A DNA stretch of 5,156 nt, from positions 1-5,156 of the forward strand of contig CAKUFB010000201.1 of assembly GCA_934647145.1 (NCBI GenBank), written 5' to 3'. The stretch is from an uncultured Clostridia bacterium (lineage in GTDB: Bacteria; Bacillota; Clostridia; Christensenellales; Aristaeellaceae). Under the pieces are notes generated by a model. The model had not been told where the DNA came from. It made no database searches and was given only the letters and a program-made list of their open reading frames with translations. The position numbers were made by a program, and so were the translations under genes. Positions 1-4,908 of this stretch are shown here, one piece after another. How positions within the stretch are numbered: the stretch's first letter is position 1; each line of letters starts with the position of its first letter.

Positions 1-26
1 CCCGCAGCCAGGATCAGAGCCTTCAT
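1..26 (-). CDS. Start of a probable sugar-phosphate nucleotidyltransferase (partial)
   Basis: Only the first eight codons and part of the ninth are in the window; they read MKALILAA(G) on the minus strand. This is the usual opening of the nucleotidyltransferase (NTP_transferase) fold, whose first strand runs into the glycine-rich nucleotide loop, as in mannose-1-phosphate guanylyltransferases and CDP-choline or glucose-1-phosphate nucleotidyltransferases. The start is supported by a GGAGGAA ribosome binding site at 39-33, with eight bases between GGAGG and the ATG. An ATG four bases further upstream (30-28) meets a stop after two codons, so it is not the start. The same short hydrophobic opening could also begin a signal peptide, so the family call is tentative. 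The gene has the same orientation as the murC operon but is separated from it by 118 bases and a repeat. Confidence 0.5.
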
Positions 27-144
27 AGCATGTTCCTCCGTTATTCAGGCCGCGCGGGCAAATCGGTTCGTCCGTGCGGCTGTATTTAATGGCTCCCCTG
101 AGAAGGGAGCGGTCGCCAAGGGCGACTGATGGGTTCGCTTTTCT
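27..144. other. Intergenic spacer between ybaK and the left-edge gene
   Basis: This 118-base spacer holds the double-hairpin repeat (91-126) and the ribosome binding site of the left-edge gene (33-39). On the minus strand an AT-rich patch at 83-90 (sense ATTAAATA) could serve as a -10 box, but I find no convincing -35 box at the right distance. No U-tract follows the hairpins in the minus-strand direction, so a classical terminator for the murC-hydrolase-ybaK operon is not evident. The repeat may act as a weak one. Confidence 0.5.
91..126. repeat. Double-hairpin interspersed repeat (MITE/REP-like)
   Basis: Two inverted repeats lie side by side. The first has 6-bp arms GCTCCC (92-97) and GGGAGC (105-110) with a 7-base loop. 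The second has perfect arms GTCGCC (112-117) and GGCGAC (121-126) with a 3-base loop AAG, and is followed by TGATGGGTT. The pattern GGCTCCC...GGGAGC, then GTCGCC...GGCGAC, then TGA-GGG resembles small non-coding repeats that I recall as scattered in many copies through intergenic regions of Faecalibacterium and other Oscillospiraceae-type genomes. Seen directly: the two hairpins. From memory: the resemblance. Inferred: that it is multicopy in this genome. It may extend a little beyond the given bounds, to about 137. Confidence 0.6.
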
Positions 145-618
145 CTACGCGGTCAGATCGACGAACTGCGCGCCGACCAGCCGCGCCAGATCCTCGGGGG
201 CGATGTGCAGCTGCGAGCCGATGCGGCCGGCGCTGACGTAGATGCGGTCGCACAAGAGGGCGGTCTCGTCGATGAAGGTGGGATACGGCTTCTTCATGCC
301 CACGGGCGAGCAGCCGCCGCGCACGTAGCCGGTCACCTTGTTGATGTCCTTCACTGGGATCATCTCGATGGACTTTTCGCCCGAGGCGCGCGCGGCCTTC
401 TTGAGGTCGAGCTCCTCGGCGGCGGGCACGACGAACACGAAGTAGCCGCCGGACTTGCCCTGCGTCACCAGCGTCTTAAAGACATATTCGACGCTTACGC
501 CCAGTTTTCCTGCAACGGACACGCCGTCGAGCGGCTCCGTACCGCCGTAGGTCGTCACCTCGTGGTCTATCTTCGCGGTTTCGACGATGCGCACCGCGTT
601 GGTTTTTGCTTCATGCAT
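145..618 (-). CDS. ybaK: YbaK/EbsC-family Cys-tRNA(Pro) deacylase
   Basis: This 157-residue cytosolic protein has the full length of the YbaK/EbsC family, which hydrolyses cysteine wrongly attached to tRNA(Pro) by prolyl-tRNA synthetase. Family signatures appear in order: FKTLV at residues 47-51, with Lys48 matching the lysine needed for activity in characterised YbaK; PAAEELDLKKAA at 65-76; GYVRGGCSPVGMKK at 97-110, the glycine-rich substrate loop; and IYVSAGRIGSQL at 126-137. No domain is missing. The ATG at 618 lies three bases after the stop of the hydrolase gene. Its ribosome binding site AAGGA sits inside the end of that gene, ten bases from the ATG, so the two are probably translationally coupled. 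It is the last gene of the murC operon. Substrate preference within the family (Cys-tRNA versus other aminoacyl-tRNAs) cannot be read from sequence alone. Confidence 0.93.
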   Translation of the reverse strand: MHEAKTNAVRIVETAKIDHEVTTYGGTEPLDGVSVAGKLGVSVEYVFKTLVTQGKSGGYFVFVVPAAEELDLKKAARASGEKSIEMIPVKDINKVTGYVRGGCSPVGMKKPYPTFIDETALLCDRIYVSAGRIGSQLHIAPEDLARLVGAQFVDLTA

Positions 619-621
619 GGT

Positions 622-1350
622 TTATCGGTCCTTGCTCATCAGAAATTCCACGACCGGGGACGGGTCGTCCAGCGAGTGGGGATGGTGGTCGCAGCCGGGC
701 TTGACGATCAAAAGCAGGTCGCCGCCCGCCGCCCGAAACCGCCTGGCGAAGGGCTCGCCGTTTTCGCGGAAGGGCACGACGCGGTCGCTGTCGCCGGCCA
801 CCAGCGCGACCGGTATGCGCAGCGCCGCCAGCTCCTCGGCGTGAACGAGCGGGTTGCCGGAGAAATCGCTGCCCGGCTCCTTTGTCAGGTGATAGCAGGC
901 CAGGCATTCCCGCCACTCCCTCGGCGCGCCGCAGCCCTCGCCCTTTCCGCCCGGCCAGCTGGTCATGTCCAGAACCGGCGCGTCCAGGTACAGGCTCTCG
1001 ACCGTCTCGGGGTAGGCGAGGGCGTAGTTGACCGCGTACAGGCCGCCCCGGCTGAAGCCGAAGAGTATGGTCTTCTTTTTCAGGGAGAAGCGCGAAACGA
1101 CGTCCTCGAAAAAGGCGCGCATGTCCGTAATCGCCTCGGGGCAGCCGTAGCGGTCGGACAGGCGGCAGCAGGCGACGGCATAGCCCTTTTCCAGCATGGC
1201 CAGATCGACGCTGGGGAAGGCCCCGAAGAACTCGGCGCGCCAGACCCAGGGCCTGTCCGGCCGGGGATTCTTCGGCAGGCAGATCAGACTGTCGTGGCCG
1301 TTTGAATCGAAGCGAATCAGCTCATATCCGTTCCACAGTTCACTGCTCAT
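622..1350 (-). CDS. Alpha/beta hydrolase, prolyl-oligopeptidase/esterase-like, function unknown
   Basis: This 242-residue protein has the layout of a single-domain alpha/beta hydrolase. The nucleophile elbow GFSRGG puts Ser100 at the turn after strand TILF. AGDSDRVVPF (residues 186-195) supplies the likely acid, Asp187 or Asp189. CDHHPHS (220-226) supplies the catalytic histidine. The N-terminal half contains a RAEFFGAF block (38-45) and a DRYGCPEAI block (66-74). I recall such blocks in uncharacterised hydrolases of this type but can assign no substrate. There is no signal peptide or membrane segment, so it should act in the cytosol. The start chosen is the ATG at 1350, with AAGGGGG at 1366-1360 nine bases upstream. 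A longer reading from 1389 would overlap murC by 35 bases and lacks support. It begins four bases after the murC stop and ends three bases before ybaK, so it belongs to that operon. Confidence 0.85.
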   Translation of the reverse strand: MSSELWNGYELIRFDSNGHDSLICLPKNPRPDRPWVWRAEFFGAFPSVDLAMLEKGYAVACCRLSDRYGCPEAITDMRAFFEDVVSRFSLKKKTILFGFSRGGLYAVNYALAYPETVESLYLDAPVLDMTSWPGGKGEGCGAPREWRECLACYHLTKEPGSDFSGNPLVHAEELAALRIPVALVAGDSDRVVPFRENGEPFARRFRAAGGDLLLIVKPGCDHHPHSLDDPSPVVEFLMSKDR

Positions 1351-1354
1351 ATCG

Positions 1355-2746
1355 CTATTCCCCCTTATCGGTGTCTCCGTGCGCGGCAATCTGCTCGTTG
1401 AGCAGGTTGATGTCGCCGCAGCCGTGGGTCACGACCAGGTCGCCCGGCTGCCAGTGCTCGCGCAGGTATTTTTCCGCGTCGTCGAAGGTGGGGGTATAGG
1501 CCGCGTCGCAGCCCTTCTCCCGCAGCGACTTCAGCAGCATCGTGCTGTGAATGTCGCCCGGATCCTTTTCCCGGGAGCCGCAGATGTCGGTGATGAGGAT
1601 TTTGTCGGCCTCGCCGAAGGTATCGTTGACGAAGTGGTCGTAGAGCGACTTGGTGCGCGAATAGGTGTGCGGCTGCCAGACGCTCCACAGCGTCCTGTGG
1701 GGCTGCATTTTGGCGATATGCAGCGCGTTGCGGATTTCGGCGGGGTTGTGGCCATAGTCGGTGTACACCCGCACGCCGTCGGTGACGCTGGTCAGCTCGA
1801 AGCGGCGGTGCGCGCCGGTGAAGGAGGAGAGCACCTCGGCGGCGCGGTGCATGGGCAGGTGGCACACGTCGGCCACGGCGAGGGCGGCCAGCGCGTCGAG
1901 CAGGTTGGCCTCGGAGGCCACGGACAGCTGCACGTCGCACAGCGGGTGGCCGAAGAGGGTGGCGGTGAAGAAGGGGAAGCCCTGCTCGTCGTAGGTCAGG
2001 TTCTCGGCGCGCAGCTCGTTGAAGGGCTCCAGGCCGTAGGTGCGCGTATGGCAGCGCCCCTCGAGCTTCTCGAGCACCCGGCGCACGCGGGGGTCTCCGC
2101 CCCAGCCGATCACCCAGCCGCCCTCCGGCACCAGCGAGGCGAACTTCTGGAAGGCGGCCTCGATGTCGTCAAGGTCTTTATAGCAGTCCAGATGATCCTC
2201 GTCGATGTTCAGGATGACCGCGATGGTGGGGTGAAACTGGAGAAAGCTGCGGTTGAATTCGCAGGCCTCGGCGATGAAGGTCTCGCGGCCGCCCAGCAGG
2301 GTGCTGCCGCCGATCGCGGGCAGCTCGCCGCCGATGTGTACCGACGGGTTCATGCCGCACTCGACGAACAGCTGCGCGAGCATGGCGGTGGTGGTGGTCT
2401 TGCCGTGGGTGCCGCTGACGCAGATGGACTGGTCAAAGGCGGTCATCAGCCGGCCCAGCAGCGTCGCCCGCTCGATCTGCGGAATGCCCAGCCGCTCGGC
2501 CTCCCGCCGCTCCGGATTCTCGGGAGAAATCGCCGCCGAGTAGACCACCAGATCCGCGCCGCGCACGTTTTCGGGCGCGTGGCCGATGAAGACCTCGACG
2601 CCCTCGTCCATGAGGCGCTCGGTCTTGTGGGAGGCGGTGCTGTCCGAGCCGGAGACCGTGCAGCCCTGCTCGCGCATCAGGTGCGCCAGCCCCGACATCG
2701 ACGAGCCGCCGATTCCGATAAAGTGAAGATGCTTGCTTTCCATCAT
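1355..2746 (-). CDS. murC: UDP-N-acetylmuramate--L-alanine ligase
   Basis: MurC joins L-alanine to UDP-MurNAc using ATP, the first amino-acid step of the peptidoglycan stem peptide, in the cytosol. The 463-residue protein has all three Mur-ligase domains. An N-terminal UDP-binding fold opens with FIGIGGSSMSGLA (9-21). The central ATPase has GTHGKTTTT (112-120), EACEFNRSFL (160-169) and NIDEDHLD (180-187). The C-terminal domain has GAHRRFE (311-317), DYGHNPAEI (330-338), WQPHTYSRTK (357-366) and GCGDI near 442-446. The QPH-Y-RT and YGH-P-E motifs separate MurC from MurD, MurE and MurF. In YGHNPAE an Asn replaces the second His of the usual YGHHPTE. The start at 2746 (or 2743) is preferred. AAGGA lies 11 bases upstream, the predicted transcript begins near 2797, and the alternative ATG at 2758 abuts the same AAGG. 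Further in-frame Met codons at 2815 would lie upstream of transcription. Confidence 0.95.
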   Translation of the reverse strand: MMESKHLHFIGIGGSSMSGLAHLMREQGCTVSGSDSTASHKTERLMDEGVEVFIGHAPENVRGADLVVYSAAISPENPERREAERLGIPQIERATLLGRLMTAFDQSICVSGTHGKTTTTAMLAQLFVECGMNPSVHIGGELPAIGGSTLLGGRETFIAEACEFNRSFLQFHPTIAVILNIDEDHLDCYKDLDDIEAAFQKFASLVPEGGWVIGWGGDPRVRRVLEKLEGRCHTRTYGLEPFNELRAENLTYDEQGFPFFTATLFGHPLCDVQLSVASEANLLDALAALAVADVCHLPMHRAAEVLSSFTGAHRRFELTSVTDGVRVYTDYGHNPAEIRNALHIAKMQPHRTLWSVWQPHTYSRTKSLYDHFVNDTFGEADKILITDICGSREKDPGDIHSTMLLKSLREKGCDAAYTPTFDDAEKYLREHWQPGDLVVTHGCGDINLLNEQIAAHGDTDKGE

Positions 2747-2757
2747 GTATGATTTCA

Positions 2758-2765
2758 TCCTTTCC
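2758..2765 (-). promoter_or_regulatory. Ribosome binding site that decides the murC start
   Basis: On the minus strand GGAAAGGA occupies 2765-2758. It lies 11 bases before the ATG at 2746 and 14 before the ATG at 2743, and directly overlaps the in-frame ATG at 2758, which it therefore cannot serve. This favours a protein beginning MMESKHLHF or MESKHLHF, which places the GIGG loop at the normal distance from the N terminus. Confidence 0.6.
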
Positions 2766-2803
2766 GCTCGGCAAAGTCTGCTGAAATCCAGATTGTTTCC
2801 ACT

Positions 2804-2832
2804 ATTATACGACATTTACACCCTTCGATCAA
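2804..2832 (-). promoter_or_regulatory. Sigma-A-type promoter for the murC operon
   Basis: On the minus strand a -35 box TTGATC (2832-2827) is followed, after exactly 17 bases, by a perfect -10 box TATAAT (2809-2804). Transcription should start near 2797, giving a leader of about 50 bases before murC. No other hexamer pair in the spacer matches as well for this direction. It would drive murC, the hydrolase and ybaK as one transcript. Confidence 0.8.
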
Positions 2833-2841
2833 CTGAAATGC

Positions 2842-2870
2842 TTGCATGCAGGATGAAAATATGTTAAAAT
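2842..2870 (+). promoter_or_regulatory. Sigma-A-type promoter for purR-glmU, with extended -10
   Basis: The -35 box TTGCAT (2842-2847) and the -10 box TAAAAT (2865-2870) are 17 bases apart. A TG dinucleotide at 2862-2863, one base before the -10 box, makes an extended -10. Transcription should start near 2877, leaving a leader of about 66 bases before purR. The -35 box lies only 9 bp from the -35 box of the divergent murC promoter. Confidence 0.75.
2843..2850. promoter_or_regulatory. Perfect 8-bp palindrome over the purR -35 box
   Basis: TGCATGCA is self-complementary and covers most of the purR -35 box and the first bases of the spacer. Its place between the two divergent promoters suits an operator that could affect both. 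It does not match the Bacillus PurBox (AWWWCCGAACWWT). An 8-bp palindrome can occur by chance, so a regulatory role is only a suggestion. Confidence 0.25.
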
Positions 2871-2895
2871 GAGAAGGAAAAGAACGGGAGAGCAT

Positions 2896-2994
2896 ATGAA
2901 AGGCTCTGTTCGCATCAAAATGACCGCGGGGAGGAAACCGACATGGATCGCATTAAACGCAACGAACGACTGGGCGCAATGGCCCGGATACTGA
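2896..2994 (+). CDS. Possible 32-codon leader ORF overlapping the purR start
   Basis: An ATG at 2896 has GGGAG five bases upstream (2886-2890). It opens a frame of 32 codons that passes through the purR ribosome binding site and start codon and stops at 2992-2994, 17 codons into purR in another frame. It lies wholly within the predicted purR transcript. The peptide begins MKGSVRIKM, has three tryptophans in its second half, and shows no recognised domain. Translating ribosomes would cross the purR initiation site, so it could modulate purR translation. It may equally be a chance frame; there is no codon or homology evidence that it is expressed. Confidence 0.2.
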   Translation: MKGSVRIKMTAGRKPTWIALNATNDWAQWPGY

Positions 2995-3761
2995 CCGCTT
3001 CCCCCAACCGTATCTATACGCTTTCGCACTTTGCGGAGATGTTCGGCGCGGCGAAGTCCACTGTCAGCGAGGATGTGGGCATCCTGGCGGAAACCTTTCG
3101 CCAGTTTGACCAGGGCAGACTGATGACCGTGACCGGCGCGGCGGGCGGCGTCATGTATCGCCCGATTCCCTCGAAGGAGCGCGCCGTGCGCACCATCGAG
3201 GAGATTGCCCGGCGCCTGAGCCAGCCCGGACGGCTGCTGCCCGGCGACTTCCTCTACACCACCGACGTGACCTGCGACTCCGTGCTCTCCGAGCAGATGG
3301 GCGAGATTCTGGCCGCCAAGTACTACGACCTGGCGCCCGACTTCGTGCTGACCATGGAGACCAAGGGCATCCCGGTGGCCATGATGACCGCGCGCATGCT
3401 GGACGTGCCGCTGGTGATCGCCCGCAGGGACTCCCGCGCCTACGAGGGCTCCGCCGTCAAGATCAACTACATCGACGGCAACGACCACATGGAGACCATG
3501 ACCCTGGCCCGCCGCGCCGTCCGGAGCGGCCAGCGCGCCCTGATCATCGACGACTTCGCCAAGGGCGGCGGCACCCTGCGCGGCATGCACGAGCTCATGG
3601 CCGAGTTCGAGGTGCAGGTCGTGGGCACCGGCGTGGTCGTGCAGACCGAAAAGCCGGTCAAAAAGCGCATCGACGGAATCCACTCGCTCATGGTGCTGAC
3701 CGAGGTCAACGAGGAAGACGCCTCGGCCCGCGTGATTCCCAGCGACTGGGTTCGTGAATAA
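2943..3761 (+). CDS. purR: Purine operon repressor PurR, Bacillus type
   Basis: The 272-residue protein has the two-part structure of Bacillus PurR (about 285 residues). An N-terminal winged helix-turn-helix covers roughly residues 1-74 (TLSHFAEMFGAAKSTVSED at 26-44 is the recognition region). A type I phosphoribosyltransferase-like domain forms the rest. The PRPP loop LIIDDFAKGGGTL (200-212) holds the acidic pair Asp203-Asp204 and the glycine run. In the known family PRPP binding here releases the protein from purine-gene operators, and the domain has no enzyme activity. The start is supported by GGGGAGG at 2928-2934, eight bases from the ATG. glmU follows after 23 bases with no terminator between, so the two should be cotranscribed. 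I saw no convincing PurBox in the spacer, so autoregulation as in Bacillus is unproven here. It might regulate a modified set of targets. Confidence 0.93.
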   Translation: MDRIKRNERLGAMARILTASPNRIYTLSHFAEMFGAAKSTVSEDVGILAETFRQFDQGRLMTVTGAAGGVMYRPIPSKERAVRTIEEIARRLSQPGRLLPGDFLYTTDVTCDSVLSEQMGEILAAKYYDLAPDFVLTMETKGIPVAMMTARMLDVPLVIARRDSRAYEGSAVKINYIDGNDHMETMTLARRAVRSGQRALIIDDFAKGGGTLRGMHELMAEFEVQVVGTGVVVQTEKPVKKRIDGIHSLMVLTEVNEEDASARVIPSDWVRE

Positions 3762-3784
3762 GCAAGAATCGAGGAGATTGCCTT

Positions 3785-4831
3785 ATGGAAAAAATCGCTC
3801 TCATCATGGCGGCCGGGGAAGGCACGCGCATGAAATCCGCTACCCCCAAGACGCTGCATGAAATCTGCGGCGTGCCCATGCTCGAGCACGTCATGCGCGC
3901 CATCGAGCCGGTGTGCAAGGAGCAGGCGGTCATCGTGGGCTACGGCAAGGAAAAGATCATCGCCGCCTACAAGGGACGGGTACAGTTCGTGGAGCAGAAG
4001 GGCGACGGCTGGGGCACCGGCTTTGCCATCAAGTGCGCCGCGCCGCTGCTCGAGGGCCGTCACGGCGTGGCGCTGGTCTCGGCGGGCGACATGCCGCTGG
4101 TGCTCAGCGAGACCTTCGAGCGCCTGGTGAGCGCGGTGGAGCGGGGCGAGGCCTCGGCCGCCATCCTCACCATGCAGGCCGACCAGCCCTTCGGCTACGG
4201 CCGCATCGTGCGCGAAAACGGAAAGGTCAGCGCCATCGTGGAGCAGAAGGACCTCACGCCCGAGCAGCAGGGCATCCGCGAGATCAACTCCTCGGTCTAC
4301 GCCTTCGACATCGACGCGCTGCTCTGGGCGCTGCCCCAGCTGACCAACGACAACCACGCGCACGAGTATTACCTGACCGATGTGATCAGCCTGCTGCACA
4401 AGGGCGGCTACGGCGTCACCACCGTGCCGGTCATCGAGCAGGCCGAGTGCATGGGCATCAACGACCGCGTGCAGCTGGCTCAGGCCGACCGCGAAATGCG
4501 CCGCCGCATCAACAACAAGCACCTGCGCGAGGGCGTGACCATGATCGACCCCAGCCGCGTGTACATCCAGCCGGGCGTGAGCATCGGCAGGGATACCGTC
4601 ATCCATCCGGGCTGCGAGATCGGCTCGGGCTGCGTGATCGGCGAAAGATGCGTGCTGCGCGCCGGCTGCCAGATCGCCTTCTCCCATGTGGGCGCGGGCA
4701 GTCAGATCGGCAACAGCCTGATCAAGCACTCGACCATCGGCTCCTGCGTGCGCATGGAGCACGCCGTGGTCGAAAACGCGCGCGTCGAGGACGGCCGCGT
4801 GATCGAGCCCTTTACCGTGATCAAGGGATAG
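3785..4831 (+). CDS. glmU: Short GlmU: GlcNAc-1-phosphate uridyltransferase lacking the acetyltransferase active site
   Basis: Normal GlmU is a bifunctional enzyme of about 450-460 residues that acetylates GlcN-1-P and then couples it to UTP, giving UDP-GlcNAc. This protein has 348. The uridyltransferase half is complete: AAGEGTRM (9-16) with Arg15, Lys22, Gln71 and GTG (77-79), GDMPL with Asp102, GYGR (137-140), Glu153, EINSSVYAF (166-174), EYYLTDV (194-200), and Asn226, matching the metal- and sugar-binding residues of E. coli GlmU. Hexapeptide repeats of the left-handed beta-helix start near 258. The chain then ends with EPFTVIKG, where E. coli reads GPFARLRPG, so the catalytic His363 region and the acetyl-CoA site are absent. 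The 77 bases before pth are too short to hold the rest, which argues against a simple frameshift. GAGGAG at 3771-3776 supports the start. It could instead be annotated as a monofunctional UDP-GlcNAc pyrophosphorylase. Confidence 0.88.
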   Translation: MEKIALIMAAGEGTRMKSATPKTLHEICGVPMLEHVMRAIEPVCKEQAVIVGYGKEKIIAAYKGRVQFVEQKGDGWGTGFAIKCAAPLLEGRHGVALVSAGDMPLVLSETFERLVSAVERGEASAAILTMQADQPFGYGRIVRENGKVSAIVEQKDLTPEQQGIREINSSVYAFDIDALLWALPQLTNDNHAHEYYLTDVISLLHKGGYGVTTVPVIEQAECMGINDRVQLAQADREMRRRINNKHLREGVTMIDPSRVYIQPGVSIGRDTVIHPGCEIGSGCVIGERCVLRAGCQIAFSHVGAGSQIGNSLIKHSTIGSCVRMEHAVVENARVEDGRVIEPFTVIKG

Positions 4832-4840
4832 GAAATCCCT
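4824..4840 (+). other. Small hairpin spanning the glmU stop codon
   Basis: AGGGAT (4824-4829) and ATCCCT (4835-4840) are perfect inverted repeats with a 5-base loop, and the glmU TAG stop lies at 4829-4831 across the left arm and loop. No U-tract follows, so it is not a terminator by itself. It could protect the 3' end of the message or be chance. Confidence 0.3.
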
Positions 4841-4856
4841 CAGACGGACTTTGCAG

Positions 4857-4890
4857 TGGGGAATTGGGCCGCGGCCCGATTCCTCATTTT
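4857..4890 (+). terminator. Rho-independent terminator between glmU and pth
   Basis: The left arm TGGGGAATTGGGC (4857-4869) pairs with the right arm GCCCGATTCCTCA (4874-4886) over 13 bp. Two of these are G-U pairs, and the loop is CGCG. Four T's (4887-4890) then CT follow. This is a strong hairpin with a modest U-tract. It should end part of the purR-glmU transcripts and would lower, but perhaps not abolish, read-through into pth, whose start is 19 bases downstream. Confidence 0.75.
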
Positions 4891-4908
4891 CTGCGGACAG
4901 GAGGATCT

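Noticed and set aside
91..126. Terminator for the murC-hydrolase-ybaK operon
   Set aside because: The hairpins are real, but no U-tract follows in the minus-strand direction, so they are described as a repeat with at most weak terminator action.
1351..1389. Longer hydrolase reading from the ATG at 1389, adding 13 residues
   Set aside because: It would overlap the end of murC by 35 bases. The ATG at 1350 has AAGGGGG at a good distance and a natural N terminus.
205..2752. Long plus-strand open frames opposite ybaK, the hydrolase and murC (205-1305 and 1196-2752)
   Set aside because: They are antisense shadows made possible by high GC. Their translations are Ala/Gly/Val/His/Arg-rich and low in complexity, with no recognisable domain, and the minus-strand genes carry all family motifs.
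2747..2815. Longer murC reading from the ATG at 2815, adding 23 residues
   Set aside because: That ATG lies upstream of the predicted transcription start near 2797, the extra residues match nothing in MurC, and the ribosome binding site at 2758-2765 serves the later ATGs.
2904..2916. Possible PurBox (CGAAC core on the minus strand) in the purR leader
   Set aside because: Only the CGAAC core fits AWWWCCGAACWWT. The flanks and the second C fail, and there is no paired inverted copy at the expected distance.
2829..4762. Long minus-strand open frames opposite purR and glmU (2829-3683 and 3467-4762)
   Set aside because: Same reasoning: His/Ala/Asp/Leu-rich antisense translations without domains or ribosome binding sites, opposite well-supported purR and glmU.
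4831..4908. Frameshifted remainder of GlmU between its stop and pth
   Set aside because: The gap is only 77 bases and is taken up by hairpins and the pth ribosome binding site; it cannot encode the roughly 100 missing residues.
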